Position numbers and translations under genes: made by a program. Positions 47,172 through 56,006 of a stretch of DNA of 64,000 bases are shown in pieces. Below the pieces are notes generated by a model. That model worked only from the letters and a program-made list of their open reading frames with translations, was not told the origin of the DNA and made no database searches. Position 1 is the first letter of the stretch. Every line of letters starts with the position of its first letter. The DNA is from Methylovirgula sp963708155 (GTDB lineage: Bacteria; Pseudomonadota; Alphaproteobacteria; Rhizobiales; Beijerinckiaceae). The stretch lies in NCBI GenBank assembly GCA_963708155.1, contig OY970183.1, forward strand, positions 2,480,001 to 2,544,000. The letters are read 5' to 3'.

Positions 47172-47786
47172 ATGAGATTTTCCAAGATAACCTGGGCATT
47201 GCCGTTTTTCGCATTGTTGTTGGCAGGTTGCGAAGGGGACGGGCTGGCGACGCCGGATCCGAGCCTTTCGGGTCGCGACCAAGAATTCCTCGCGCTCGCG
47301 CCGAAGGCCGACATTCCCTCCCAGTTCCAGCGCTATGAGGTCGCCGATCCGACGGGCGAGAAGCCCGGCACCGTGGTCGTCGATACCAAGCACATGTACC
47401 TCTACTACGTCCTGCCGGGCGGCAAGGCGATGCGCTACGGCATTGCGGCAGGCTCGGAAGCCGCTGGCTGGACCGGTACGGCCACCATCGGCCGCAAGGA
47501 AGAATGGCCGCACTGGATGCCGCCGTCCGACATGCTGAAGCGCTGGCCGCATCTGCAGCCGACGGCTGACGCCGGTGGTCTCCCGGGCGGCCCCGGCAAT
47601 CCGCTCGGCTCGCGGGCGATGTATCTGTTCCAGGGCAACAAGGACACGCTCTACCGCATCCACGGCACCAACGAGCCGGAGCAGATCGGCCAGGCGGTAT
47701 CCTCGGGCTGCATCCGTATGTCGAACATCGACGCGATTGACCTCTACGACCGTGTCAAGGTCGGCACCAAGGTCATTGTTGAATAA
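47172..47786 (+). CDS. L,D-transpeptidase (YkuD domain), lipoprotein
   Basis: Periplasmic cell-wall cross-linking enzyme, 204 residues. A signal (LPFFALLLAGC) with lipobox LAGC precedes a YkuD domain: GTVVVDTKHMYLYYVLPGGK, the His motif YRIHGTNEPEQIG and the nucleophile SSGCIRMSNIDAIDL. All catalytic residues are present. A clear intrinsic terminator lies 26 bases after the stop. Confidence 0.93.
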   Translation: MRFSKITWALPFFALLLAGCEGDGLATPDPSLSGRDQEFLALAPKADIPSQFQRYEVADPTGEKPGTVVVDTKHMYLYYVLPGGKAMRYGIAAGSEAAGWTGTATIGRKEEWPHWMPPSDMLKRWPHLQPTADAGGLPGGPGNPLGSRAMYLFQGNKDTLYRIHGTNEPEQIGQAVSSGCIRMSNIDAIDLYDRVKVGTKVIVE

Positions 47787-47812
47787 GCAAATAATCAAGG
47801 TCTGAGATTTAG

Positions 47813-47843
47813 CGCCTGCATCCTCGGATGCGGGCGTTTTTTT
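47813..47843 (+). terminator. intrinsic terminator after the L,D-transpeptidase gene
   Basis: An 11-bp stem (47813-47823 pairing with 47826-47836, one G-T pair) followed by seven T residues. It serves the plus-strand transpeptidase gene and lies just short of the convergent metallophosphoesterase stop at 47851. Confidence 0.85.
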
Positions 47844-47850
47844 GCGCTCG

Positions 47851-48768
47851 CTAAGCCAGGGCGGAATCGGCGCCGATCGTGACGAGCACGATTTCCGGCG
47901 GCCGGAACAGCCGGACGGGCGCTATCGAGGTGCCGAGCCCCGCCGAAATGATCATGTGACGGTCGCCGTCCACGATATGGCCGTAGACCTGCCGCATCCC
48001 GAATTGCGACTCGGTGAAAAGTTCGGTGACGACCGGCAGATTGACCTGGCCGCCGTGGGTGTGACCGCAGAGCGTGAGCGAGACGCGCTCTGGCACGCGC
48101 CGAAAGACGAAGGGCTCGTGTGCCAGCAAGAGCACCGGCGCGCCGTCCGTCACTTGCGCCAGGGTGCCGTTGAGATCGTCGAACCCCTGGAAGCTGTTCG
48201 GTCCTTGCGGATAGGCGAGCTGATCGCCCAGTCCCGCGACCCAGAAAGTCATCCCGTTCTTGACGAGTGGGACGGCGGCATTCTCCAGAACCTTGAAATC
48301 CGCGTGCTGCAAGGCGCGGCGGACGCTTTCGCCATCGTCGCTGCGCATACGCACAAGCGCGCCGTGCCACCAGTCATGATTGCCGAGAATGGCATAGGTG
48401 CCCAGCGGCGCGTCGAGAATGGAGAGCGCCTCGCCCCATTGCTCGGGGAACACCGGGCCGGTTACGAACCGATGGCCGGCGTTGAAATCGCCGAGCAGGA
48501 AGACGACGTCCGGATTGAGCGCGTTCGTGACCTCGGCGATGCGCCGGATTCGCGCCGCCGACATCTGCGGCTCGCTGGCATGGATGTCGGCGATCAGCGC
48601 CGCCTTGACCTGCAGACCGGGAGTCCAGCGCGGCGGCGTGATGCGATAGGTCGTAATGTCGAGACGAAAGCCCGGCTCGATCGCGCAGGCGTAGGTTCCA
48701 AAGCCCGCCGTTGCCAAGGTAAAAGCGCTGGCGCCCTGGATGAAATGCCGGCGCGTTAAAAGGGTCAT
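47851..48768 (-). CDS. Tat-exported metallophosphoesterase
   Basis: Calcineurin-like phosphoesterase of 305 residues. The N-terminus TRRHFIQGASAFTLATAGFG is a twin-arginine signal. Metal-site motifs are ALIADIHA, LLGDFNAGH, ILGNHDWWHGA, LLAHEPFV and LTLCGHTHGGQVNLP. The arrangement resembles YaeI/YkuE-type enzymes. It would be exported folded by the TatABC encoded 34 kb away. The substrate is unknown. Confidence 0.9.
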   Translation of the reverse strand: MTLLTRRHFIQGASAFTLATAGFGTYACAIEPGFRLDITTYRITPPRWTPGLQVKAALIADIHASEPQMSAARIRRIAEVTNALNPDVVFLLGDFNAGHRFVTGPVFPEQWGEALSILDAPLGTYAILGNHDWWHGALVRMRSDDGESVRRALQHADFKVLENAAVPLVKNGMTFWVAGLGDQLAYPQGPNSFQGFDDLNGTLAQVTDGAPVLLLAHEPFVFRRVPERVSLTLCGHTHGGQVNLPVVTELFTESQFGMRQVYGHIVDGDRHMIISAGLGTSIAPVRLFRPPEIVLVTIGADSALA

Positions 48769-48891
48769 CAGGGAAACCGATCAGAGGAGCAGGCCGGTCC
48801 CCACCTGCAGCCTGCATGCGCCCCGGCTTTTGTCGAGGCGGCGTCTTGCTAAACTGGCTTAGCGGCCGAATTTTGTCCAGCAGGTCAAGGG

Positions 48892-49086
48892 CTAAGCGGC
48901 TTTGCCGCCGAACCGGCGTTGCTGGCGCTGGGCATCCTGGCCCTCCGCGTCCTTGGGCTTCGGCGCTGTGGCCTGCAAGGCCGCCGCGACGGCGGAAATG
49001 CCGATTTCACGATAGAGGCGCGCGAGGATATCGCGGGCATCGCCCGGCGTTTGGCTGGAGTGAAAATTTACGTCGCGATCCTGCAT
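48892..49086 (-). CDS. small hypothetical protein
   Basis: 64 residues from ATG 49086, which has AAAGA upstream: QDRDVNFHSSQTPGDARDIL, a short amphipathic helix with ISAVAAALQATA, then a charged tail. An in-frame start at 49164 is possible. The sequence is protein-like and conserved-looking, but I do not recognise a family. Confidence 0.5.
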   Translation of the reverse strand: MQDRDVNFHSSQTPGDARDILARLYREIGISAVAAALQATAPKPKDAEGQDAQRQQRRFGGKAA

Positions 49087-49266
49087 GGGTCTTTCCTTGC
49101 TGCCTTCATGGCGTGCTGTGCGTGCGGGCAGCTTCCAGCCGTGCAGTAAACAGAACCTTGCCAATTTAAGTTAAAGGCGCAGGAATGTTCGGGCCCGCGG
49201 CGATTGCGCGCGGATGTGTCTCATGCTCAACATTCCTCGAAATTCGCACGGCATACAGGTTTGCTC

Positions 49267-50040
49267 ATGCGGCATTTGATCATCGAGGAACCGTTCTCGG
49301 AGAGCGCGATCTGGTCCCGGCGGCTTGCCGTCTTCGCCGCCGCGGTCGTGGCGATGGGCCTCGTTCTCGCGCGGCTCGGCCTCGATGCACCGGCGGTTCT
49401 GGCGGTCGTCGGTTCGGCGATCGTGCTCGCCTGTCTCGCCATTCTTTGTGCCGGTGTCGCGACCGTCGAGATCTGGCAGACAGGGCGCAAGGGCGTCGGT
49501 CTGCTTCTCGGTGGCGCGGTCCTGGCGGTGCTGCTCCTGGCCTATCCCGCCTATCTCGCCGTACAGGCCGTGCGGCTGCCGGTGCTGAACGATATTTCGA
49601 CCGACACCGACGATCCACCAGCCTATTCGCTGTCGCGCAAGGCGCTAGCCGCGCGGCATGGCTGGGTGCCACCGTCGATCCCGGAAGTGTCACGTCAGGC
49701 GCAAGCTGCCGCTTATCCCGATATCGAGCCGATCTATCTCGATCTCGACGGCGACGAAACCTATCAGACGGTGCTGAGCGCCGCCGCGGCGCGGCACTGG
49801 AAAATCATCGACGCGGTTCCGCCCGGCGGCCGGCTCGGCTACGGCCATGTCGATGCCATCGCGCATGGCATGATCCTCGGCTTCGCCGATGACATCACGA
49901 TCCGCATCTGGCCTTTGGCGGGAGAAACGCGGGTCGATGTCCGCTCCGCCTCGCGCATCGGGCGGCACGATTTCGGCGGCAATGCCGCGCGGATCGAAGC
50001 TTTCGCGGACGAACTGAATACCGAGGCCGCGGCGAAATGA
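49267..50040 (+). CDS. DUF1499 family membrane protein
   Basis: 257 residues with three N-terminal hydrophobic helices (AVFAAAVVAMGLVLARL, VVGSAIVLACLAILCAG, LLLGGAVLAVLLLAYPAYL) and a soluble C-terminal DUF1499 domain (ETYQTVLSAAAARHWKIID, GHVDAIAHGMILGFADDITI, RVDVRSASRIGRHDFGGNA). Start ATG 49267. Function of the family is not established; it faces the metallo-beta-lactamase gene. Confidence 0.82.
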   Translation: MRHLIIEEPFSESAIWSRRLAVFAAAVVAMGLVLARLGLDAPAVLAVVGSAIVLACLAILCAGVATVEIWQTGRKGVGLLLGGAVLAVLLLAYPAYLAVQAVRLPVLNDISTDTDDPPAYSLSRKALAARHGWVPPSIPEVSRQAQAAAYPDIEPIYLDLDGDETYQTVLSAAAARHWKIIDAVPPGGRLGYGHVDAIAHGMILGFADDITIRIWPLAGETRVDVRSASRIGRHDFGGNAARIEAFADELNTEAAAK

Positions 50041-50053
50041 TCGTCCGCGCAGA

Positions 50054-50966
50054 TTACTTCAGCGCATAAACCGCATCGCGGCCTGCCAGGCCGTCGCCGT
50101 GCACCAAACCGCGCTCGGCCAAATCCTGCAGATGCGCCAGAACCGAGAGGCCCGCCGCGCCTGCGAGGCGGGGATCGAGGCCGCGATAGATGGCGCTGAC
50201 CAGCGCCGGGATTTGTGCCGGGCCCTTGCCGAGTTCGGCGAGAATGGCCGCTTCGCGCAGGCGACGATGGTGGATGAGCGCCCGGACCATCCGCTGCGGT
50301 GTTGCGATGCCACCACCGTGGCCGGGCCAGTAATGGACGTCCGCACGGCCCGCGAGCTTTTCGAGCGAGGCCATATAATCGGCCATCCTCCCGTCTGGCG
50401 GAATGACGACGGACGTCGCCCAGGCCATCACGTGGTCGCCGGAGAACAGGACGCTTTCCTCCGCCAGTGCGAAGGCAAGGTGGTTGGCGGTATGCCCCGG
50501 GGTCGCGAGCGTTTCCAGCGCATAGTCCGGCCCGGCGACGATGTCGCCCTCGCGTAAAATGGTGTCGGGGCGATAGCTACTGTCATGCGCGGCATCCGCT
50601 CGCAGCGTCATCTTCGCCGGTTGCGGCGGGATAGGGAGCGCAGCCGAGGATTTGCGCGCCGGTCGCGGCTTTCAGGGCTGCCGCACCAGCGGAATGGTCG
50701 CGATGCGTATGGGTGACGAGAATGTGCCGCACCCGTTCCTTGCCGAGACTTTCAAGCAACGCGGCAAGATGCGCGGGGGAATCGGGGCCGGGGTCGATAA
50801 TCGCCACCTCGCCTTCGCCGACGACATAGGTGCAGGTGCCGGTGAAGGTCATTGGGCCAGGATTGTCGGCGATGATCCGGCGCACCTTTGGCGACAGCCG
50901 GACAAGCCGCTCTGCCGCGCCGGGCGACGTCTGGTCGAAAGGGATGTCCTGATCCGCGTCGTTCAT
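50054..50966 (-). CDS. metallo-beta-lactamase fold hydrolase (frameshifted)
   Basis: 303 residues after removing one base near 50629. TGTCTYVVGEGEVAIIDPGP, the zinc motif LVTHTHRDHSAGAAAL, then in the next frame TPGHTANHLAFAL, FSGDHVMAW and a C-terminal winged-helix part (RVPDL-like YRGLDPRLAGAAGLSVLAHL). The layout resembles LACTB2/glyoxalase II-like proteins. Its ATG overlaps the ClC transporter stop as ATGA, so it is translated after it. Confidence 0.83.
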
Positions 50967-52282
50967 TCCGGTTCTTGCACAGGCGTTACGCCGGCACTCT
51001 TCAGAAAAACCCCCGCCAAAGCGTGATAGATGCTGTCCTTGCAGATTGATTTAGAGACAGCGTCGGCAATGAGCGCCGCCAGCATCAGCGGAATGATCAT
51101 CGTGTGGTTCTCCGTCATCTCCGAAACGATGACGAAAGATGTGATGGGCGTCTGCACCACACCGGTCAGATAGGAAACCATGCCGAGCAGCGCCAGGGCG
51201 CCGAGCGGCACGTCGTGGAAAAGCATGTGCAGATTCGCCGCCATTCCGGCGCCCACGGCAAGCGACGGCGCGAAAAGGCCGCCGGGAATGCCGCCGATCG
51301 AGGAAAACAGAGTGGCGAGGAACTTCAACGGGCCGAAAATTGCGCAAGCGGGCGCGGCCCCATGGACGATCGCGCGGGCTTCGTCATAACCCGTGCCGTA
51401 GCTTGTATTCTGAGAGGCGAGGCCAGTCAGCGCTACGCCGAGCCCGCACAGCGTGGCGAACGCGATCGGGTGCTTCGTAATCAGCCGTCCCAGCGTGCCC
51501 GGCAGGCCACGCGCGAACATGACGACGATACGGCTGAAAAGGCCGCCGAAGAGGCCGCCGAGAACGGCGCAGACCGGGAGGACAAGCCAGGCGCGACCAA
51601 GCGGCAATACCGCATTGGTGGAGCCGAAATAAGCGTAATCGCCGACGACGCCGAGCGAGGTAAGGCCGGCGGCGATGATCGCGCCGAGGACAAGGCCGCT
51701 GGTCCGCGACTCGAAAGAGCGGCTCAGTTCCTCGATGCCGAAGACGATGCCGGCGAGAGGGGTATTGAAGGCGGCGGCAATGCCCGCCGCGGCGCCCGCG
51801 AGAAGGAGGCCGCGCTGATATTCGGCAGCGCCGCGGCCCATCGCATACATCAGCGCAGCGCCGACCTGCACCGTAGGGCCTTCGCGGCCGATCGAGGCGC
51901 CGCACAGCAGGCCGAGCGTAACAGAGACGATTTTGCCGATGGCGACGCGCAACGAGACGAGCGATGTGCGCGTCGGGCCATCCGGCAATTCGCGCGCTGC
52001 GATCACCTGAGGAATGCCGCTGCCTTGCGAATTCGGGAAGACCTTCAGCGTCAGGAATACGATGGCGCCGAATCCGAGCGGCGTAAGCGCGAGCGAGATA
52101 TAGCGCGATAGGCTGAGCAGGCGATGGAAGTCGCGCTGGGCGTAATCGGCCAGCGCCGCCATGAGGATCGCCGCCGCACCGACGAGCAGACCGCCAATGA
52201 GAAAGAGCGTCCGGCGTCCCCATCGCTGCAGCGCTTCGCGGGATTGGAGTTCTAAGGCGGGAAAGCGTTCACGAAAGCTCAT
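50963..52282 (-). CDS. ClC-family chloride channel/antiporter
   Basis: 439-residue ClC protein with ten or more hydrophobic helices. The anion-pathway motifs are GSGIPQVI, GREGPTVQVGA (gating glutamate present) and GIPGGLFAPSLAVGA. FNTPLAGIVFGIEELSR retains the internal proton-glutamate position, so an H+/Cl- antiporter is more likely than a passive channel. The last gene base overlaps the metallo-beta-lactamase gene start. Confidence 0.9.
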   Translation of the reverse strand: MSFRERFPALELQSREALQRWGRRTLFLIGGLLVGAAAILMAALADYAQRDFHRLLSLSRYISLALTPLGFGAIVFLTLKVFPNSQGSGIPQVIAARELPDGPTRTSLVSLRVAIGKIVSVTLGLLCGASIGREGPTVQVGAALMYAMGRGAAEYQRGLLLAGAAAGIAAAFNTPLAGIVFGIEELSRSFESRTSGLVLGAIIAAGLTSLGVVGDYAYFGSTNAVLPLGRAWLVLPVCAVLGGLFGGLFSRIVVMFARGLPGTLGRLITKHPIAFATLCGLGVALTGLASQNTSYGTGYDEARAIVHGAAPACAIFGPLKFLATLFSSIGGIPGGLFAPSLAVGAGMAANLHMLFHDVPLGALALLGMVSYLTGVVQTPITSFVIVSEMTENHTMIIPLMLAALIADAVSKSICKDSIYHALAGVFLKSAGVTPVQEPE

Positions 52283-52352
52283 GGGGTGGTCTACAACGGC
52301 TGATTGGGCTGGCGCAGAAGAAATCCGCGTTTCCTGTAGTCAACGCTAACGC

Positions 52353-53048
52353 TCACGGTAAAATTTCCGCGAGCTTTTCAAAAGCGGCGGCATTGGTCGC
52401 GCCAAGGCCCTGCGGCGCGGCGGGCTCACGGGTGAGGGTGATCGCCGGACCATCCCAGAAATGGCCGAGACTTTCCCGTGTCGCTGTGACCGACACCGTC
52501 GCGCCGAGGGTCTCGTTGAGGACAAGACCAGCGATCTTGAGCCCGCGCTTCGTGGCGACTTCGATCGCCGTGAGCGTGTGGCTGAGGCTGCCAAGATAAG
52601 TTCCGGCGACAAGGAGCAGGGGTACGTCCAGCGCGCCGATCAGGTCGCAGATCGTATGCTTGGCATCAAGCGGCACCATGAGTCCGCCAATGCCCTCGAT
52701 GATGACGACATCTTCGGCGCTCGCGATGGCATCGGCGCAAAAGCGGCGCACTTCCGCGAGATCGATCATCCGGCCTTCTTGCGCCGCGGCCTGATCGGGC
52801 GAAAGCGGCGCGGCGAAGCGCCAGGGGGAGATTTCCGCGATCGCCTCAAGTGTCGGTTTTTGCCCGCAGGCCGCGAGCAGGGTGGCGGGGTCGCTCGCGG
52901 CAAAATTTTGCGGCGTCGAAGCCGGAAACGAACCGGCTTCAGGGCGATGACTTTCCGTCCGCGTCGGCGCAGAGGCGGCGATGAGGCCCGCGGCGACGTA
53001 GGTCTTGCCGATGTCGGTGCCGGTTGCGGTGATGAAGAGGGCGGACAA
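52353..53048 (-). CDS. bioD: dethiobiotin synthetase
   Basis: ATP-dependent ureido-ring closure in biotin synthesis. 231 residues with the P-loop FITATGTDIGKTYVAAGL, EGIGGLMVPLDAKHTICDL and LLLVAGTYLGSLSHTLTAIE. It starts 12 bases after bioF, so the two form an operon. Downstream is the convergence zone before the ClC gene. Confidence 0.93.
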   Translation of the reverse strand: MSALFITATGTDIGKTYVAAGLIAASAPTRTESHRPEAGSFPASTPQNFAASDPATLLAACGQKPTLEAIAEISPWRFAAPLSPDQAAAQEGRMIDLAEVRRFCADAIASAEDVVIIEGIGGLMVPLDAKHTICDLIGALDVPLLLVAGTYLGSLSHTLTAIEVATKRGLKIAGLVLNETLGATVSVTATRESLGHFWDGPAITLTREPAAPQGLGATNAAAFEKLAEILP

Positions 53049-53059
53049 AGCGCGGCTCG

Positions 53060-54196
53060 TCAGGCTTGCACGTAGAGGCCGAGCCGCGCGGCAACGACAT
53101 CGGCGAGCCGCGCGACATCCGCATCATCATGCGCGGCTGAGAAAGCAAAGCGCAGCCGCGCCGATCCTTCCGGAACGGTCGGGGGCCGGATTGCGACGAC
53201 AAGAAAGCCTTCGTCCTGCAAGAGGCGCGAGGCTTCGAGGGCCGACTCCGCGCTGCCGAGGACCAGCGGGACGATTGGGCTTTGCGCCTCGGGCAAGCCA
53301 AGACGCTGCGTGAAGGCGCGCGCCTTGGCCAGCGGGCGCGCGCAAAGCGCCGGATCGGCGGCCATGACGTCGAGAGCGGCGATGGCCGCTGCTGTGGCCG
53401 ACGGGGGCAGGCCGGTCGAATAGACGTGCGTGCGCGCGCGTGACGTCATGAGATCAACGACCGCACGCGAGGCGCAGAGATAACCGCCATAGCTGCCGAG
53501 CACTTTCGACAACGTGCCCATTTGCAAAGGCGCGCGCACGTCGTTTGGCGCGAGCACGCCAAGTCCGTGTGCGTCGTCGGTCAACAACCAGGCATCGTGC
53601 GCGGCGCAAATCTCCGTCAGCGCCGCAAGCGGCGCGCGATCGCCGTCCATCGAAAACACGGTCTCGGTGATGAGCAGCACGTTGCGATATTTGCCGCGCG
53701 CGGCCTTGAGAATATCTTCCGCATGTTCCGCGTCGTTGTGGCGGAACGTGAGCACGGTCGCGGCCGACAAGCGGCTGCCGGCGAATATGCAGGCATGAGA
53801 CAATTCATCGGCGAGAATGAGATCGCCTTCGCCTGCGAGCGCCGGAATGACGCCGAGATTGGTCAGATAGCCGGAACCGAAGACGCGCGCCGCTGGGGCC
53901 TGTTTCAGCTGCGCGAGCCGGTCTTCGAGTTCCACGAGCAGGGGGTGATTGCCGGTGACAAGGCGCGAGGCGCCAGCGCCTGTGCCGTAAGCCTCGATCG
54001 CCGCGATAGCGGCGGCTTTCACCTGCGGATGCTGCGAAAGGCCGAGATAATCGTTGCAGGAAAACGAGACGAATTGCCGTCCGCCGCGATAGACGATCGC
54101 CCCCTCGGCGCGCGTTGTCGTCGTCAGCCCGCGCCGCAGCGTTAGCTGCTCCAACTGCGCCAGTTTCGATTTCGCAAAGGCGTCGAGAGACGTCAC
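53060..54196 (-). CDS. bioF: 8-amino-7-oxononanoate synthase
   Basis: PLP enzyme that condenses pimeloyl thioester with alanine. 378 residues from GTG 54196, which has GGAAAG upstream; the longer open frame to 54376 runs into bioA. FSCNDYLGLSQHPQVK, GTGAGASRLVTGNHPL, LTDDAHGLGVLAPNDV and the PLP-lysine motif GTLSKVLGSYGG are present. Divergent from bioA across a 61-base gap. Confidence 0.94.
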   Translation of the reverse strand: MTSLDAFAKSKLAQLEQLTLRRGLTTTTRAEGAIVYRGGRQFVSFSCNDYLGLSQHPQVKAAAIAAIEAYGTGAGASRLVTGNHPLLVELEDRLAQLKQAPAARVFGSGYLTNLGVIPALAGEGDLILADELSHACIFAGSRLSAATVLTFRHNDAEHAEDILKAARGKYRNVLLITETVFSMDGDRAPLAALTEICAAHDAWLLTDDAHGLGVLAPNDVRAPLQMGTLSKVLGSYGGYLCASRAVVDLMTSRARTHVYSTGLPPSATAAAIAALDVMAADPALCARPLAKARAFTQRLGLPEAQSPIVPLVLGSAESALEASRLLQDEGFLVVAIRPPTVPEGSARLRFAFSAAHDDADVARLADVVAARLGLYVQA

Positions 54197-54257
54197 AGGC
54201 TTTCCTTTATCGCCATTGCGGTTTAACCGTGACGCGCGGCTCTGGCAATAAGGCGGC

Positions 54258-55532
54258 ATGGTGACGGACGGGACGGGTTGGCAGCAGGATTGGCGCGAAC
54301 ACATCTGGCTGCCATACGCACAGATGAAACATATCGCGCCGCCGCTACCCGTCGTAGCGACCAAGGGAACGCGCATCCGGCTCGCGGACGGCCGCGAACT
54401 CGTGGATGGAATTGCGAGCTGGTGGACCGCCTGCCACGGCTATAACCATCCGCATATTCGCGCCGCGGTGACACGCCAGCTTGAGGTGATGCCGCATGTG
54501 ATGTTCGGCGGCCTGGTGCACGAGCCGGCGGTGCGGCTGGCGACACGGCTTGCGGCCCTGCTGCCCGGCGATCTTAATCGCGTGTTCTTCTCTGACAGCG
54601 GCTCGGTCTCGGTCGAGGTCGCGATGAAGATGGCTGTGCAATATTGGCTCAATCGCGGCATTCGCGGCCGGACCAAAATGCTGGCCTTCCGCGGCGCCTA
54701 TCACGGCGACACATTCGCCACGATGGCGGTCTGCGATCCCGACGAAGGCATGCATCAGCATTTCGCCGGCATTTTGCATGAAAACATCATTGCCGATCTG
54801 CCGCACGACAACGAGAGCGCGGCGGCGCTCGACACGCTCGTCGCGCGCCACGGCGATGAGATCGCCGCAATCATCGTGGAGCCGCTGGTGCAGGGCGCGG
54901 GCGGGATGCTGTTTCACGAGCCCGAGGTCTTGCGGCGGCTGCGTGCGCTCGCAGACAAATATGGCCTGCTTCTGATCTTCGACGAGATCTTCACCGGCTT
55001 CGGTCGCACGGGGACCATGTTCGCTTGCGAGGCGGCGCAGGTGGTCCCGGATATCATCTGCCTTTCGAAGGCGCTGACCGGCGGCACGATGGCGCTCGCC
55101 GCGACCGTCGCGCGCGACAGGGTCTTCGATGCTTTCTGGTCGGACGATCCGGCGCGGGCGCTGATGCATGGGCCGACTTTCATGGCCAATGCCCTGGCCT
55201 GCGCCGCCGCCAATGCCTCGCTCGATCTCTTCGAAAGCGAGCCGCGGCTTGAGCAGATTGCCAAGATAGAGGCTGCATTGAAGGCAGGCCTCGAAGCCTG
55301 CCGTGGGGCGCCGGGTGTTCGCGATGTGCGCGTGCGCGGCGCGATCGGTGTCGTGGAGCTCGAAAAGATCGATGATCTTGCGGCGCTGAAGCGCCGCTTT
55401 GTCGCAAACGGCGTCTTCGTCCGGCCGTTCGGGAAAATCGTTTATCTCACGCCGGCCCTGACGATAGATGAGTTCGATTTGCAACGGTTAACGGATGCGG
55501 TCGTGCATGTTGTCCGGCAGACACATGACTGA
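54258..55532 (+). CDS. bioA: adenosylmethionine-8-amino-7-oxononanoate aminotransferase
   Basis: Class III PLP aminotransferase for diaminopelargonic acid. 424 residues: HIWLPYAQMKHIAPPLPVV, DGIASWWTACHGYNHPHI, DSGSVSVEVAMKMAVQYW, LIFDEIFTGFGRTGTMFACE and the PLP lysine in CLSKALTGGTMALAATV. Divergent from bioFD; bioB and birA are not in the window. The 61-base gap does not contain the BioR palindrome I would look for (TTATCTATAA-like). Confidence 0.95.
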   Translation: MVTDGTGWQQDWREHIWLPYAQMKHIAPPLPVVATKGTRIRLADGRELVDGIASWWTACHGYNHPHIRAAVTRQLEVMPHVMFGGLVHEPAVRLATRLAALLPGDLNRVFFSDSGSVSVEVAMKMAVQYWLNRGIRGRTKMLAFRGAYHGDTFATMAVCDPDEGMHQHFAGILHENIIADLPHDNESAAALDTLVARHGDEIAAIIVEPLVQGAGGMLFHEPEVLRRLRALADKYGLLLIFDEIFTGFGRTGTMFACEAAQVVPDIICLSKALTGGTMALAATVARDRVFDAFWSDDPARALMHGPTFMANALACAAANASLDLFESEPRLEQIAKIEAALKAGLEACRGAPGVRDVRVRGAIGVVELEKIDDLAALKRRFVANGVFVRPFGKIVYLTPALTIDEFDLQRLTDAVVHVVRQTHD

Positions 55533-55730
55533 GGGGCAAGCTTGGCAATTGCGAAGCCACTTGCCAAATTGGCGCTCGCCGCACATATAGGGGCCTCGCT
55601 TTTGGACTGATTTCTGAATCGCTTCGTCTGGACTGCCGGCGCACGTTTCAGCCTTGTCTGCCAAATTCGACTGTGAAATGGGCGGTCGCGACGAAGCGAC
55701 CGCTGAACTTGTGGCTAGAAAGGACGACCG

Positions 55731-55940
55731 ATGCCGGTAGGGACTGTCAAGTTTTTCAACGATCAAAAGGGTTATGGTTTCATCCAGCCGGACGACGGCA
55801 GCAAGGATGTCTTCGTTCATGTGACGGCGGTTGAGCGCTCCGGCCTCAACGGCCTCGTCGAAGGCCAGAAGGTGCGGTTCGAGGTCGAGACCGATCGCCG
55901 CTCTGGCAAGCCGTCGGCTGTGAACCTGCAAGCCGCTTGA
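55731..55940 (+). CDS. cold-shock domain protein
   Basis: 69-residue OB-fold RNA chaperone of the CspA family: GTVKFFNDQKGYGFIQPDDG (RNP1 KGYGFIQ) and DVFVHVTAVERSG (RNP2). The 198-base stretch between bioA and the ATG is long for a leader and may hold its promoter and a structured 5' UTR, as is common for csp genes. AGAAAGGACG upstream serves as ribosome site. Followed by a strong terminator. Confidence 0.95.
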   Translation: MPVGTVKFFNDQKGYGFIQPDDGSKDVFVHVTAVERSGLNGLVEGQKVRFEVETDRRSGKPSAVNLQAA

Positions 55941-55963
55941 TTGTAGAAGCTTAATCTTCAGAG

Positions 55964-55993
55964 AACCGTCGCTCTTTCGAGCGGCGGTTTTTT
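55964..55993. terminator. intrinsic terminator between csp and dnaE2
   Basis: A stem AACCGTCGCTC / GAGCGGCGGTT with a three-base loop, followed by six T. The AA before and TT after the GC stem make it usable from both sides, so it can also end the minus-strand imuAB-dnaE2 transcript, whose stop lies at 56007. Confidence 0.88.
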
Positions 55994-56006
55994 GTTGCGT
56001 CAAATC

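Noticed and set aside
54197..54257. BioR or BirA operator between bioF and bioA
   Set aside because: No TTATCTATAA-like palindrome or other inverted repeat was found in the 61 bases.
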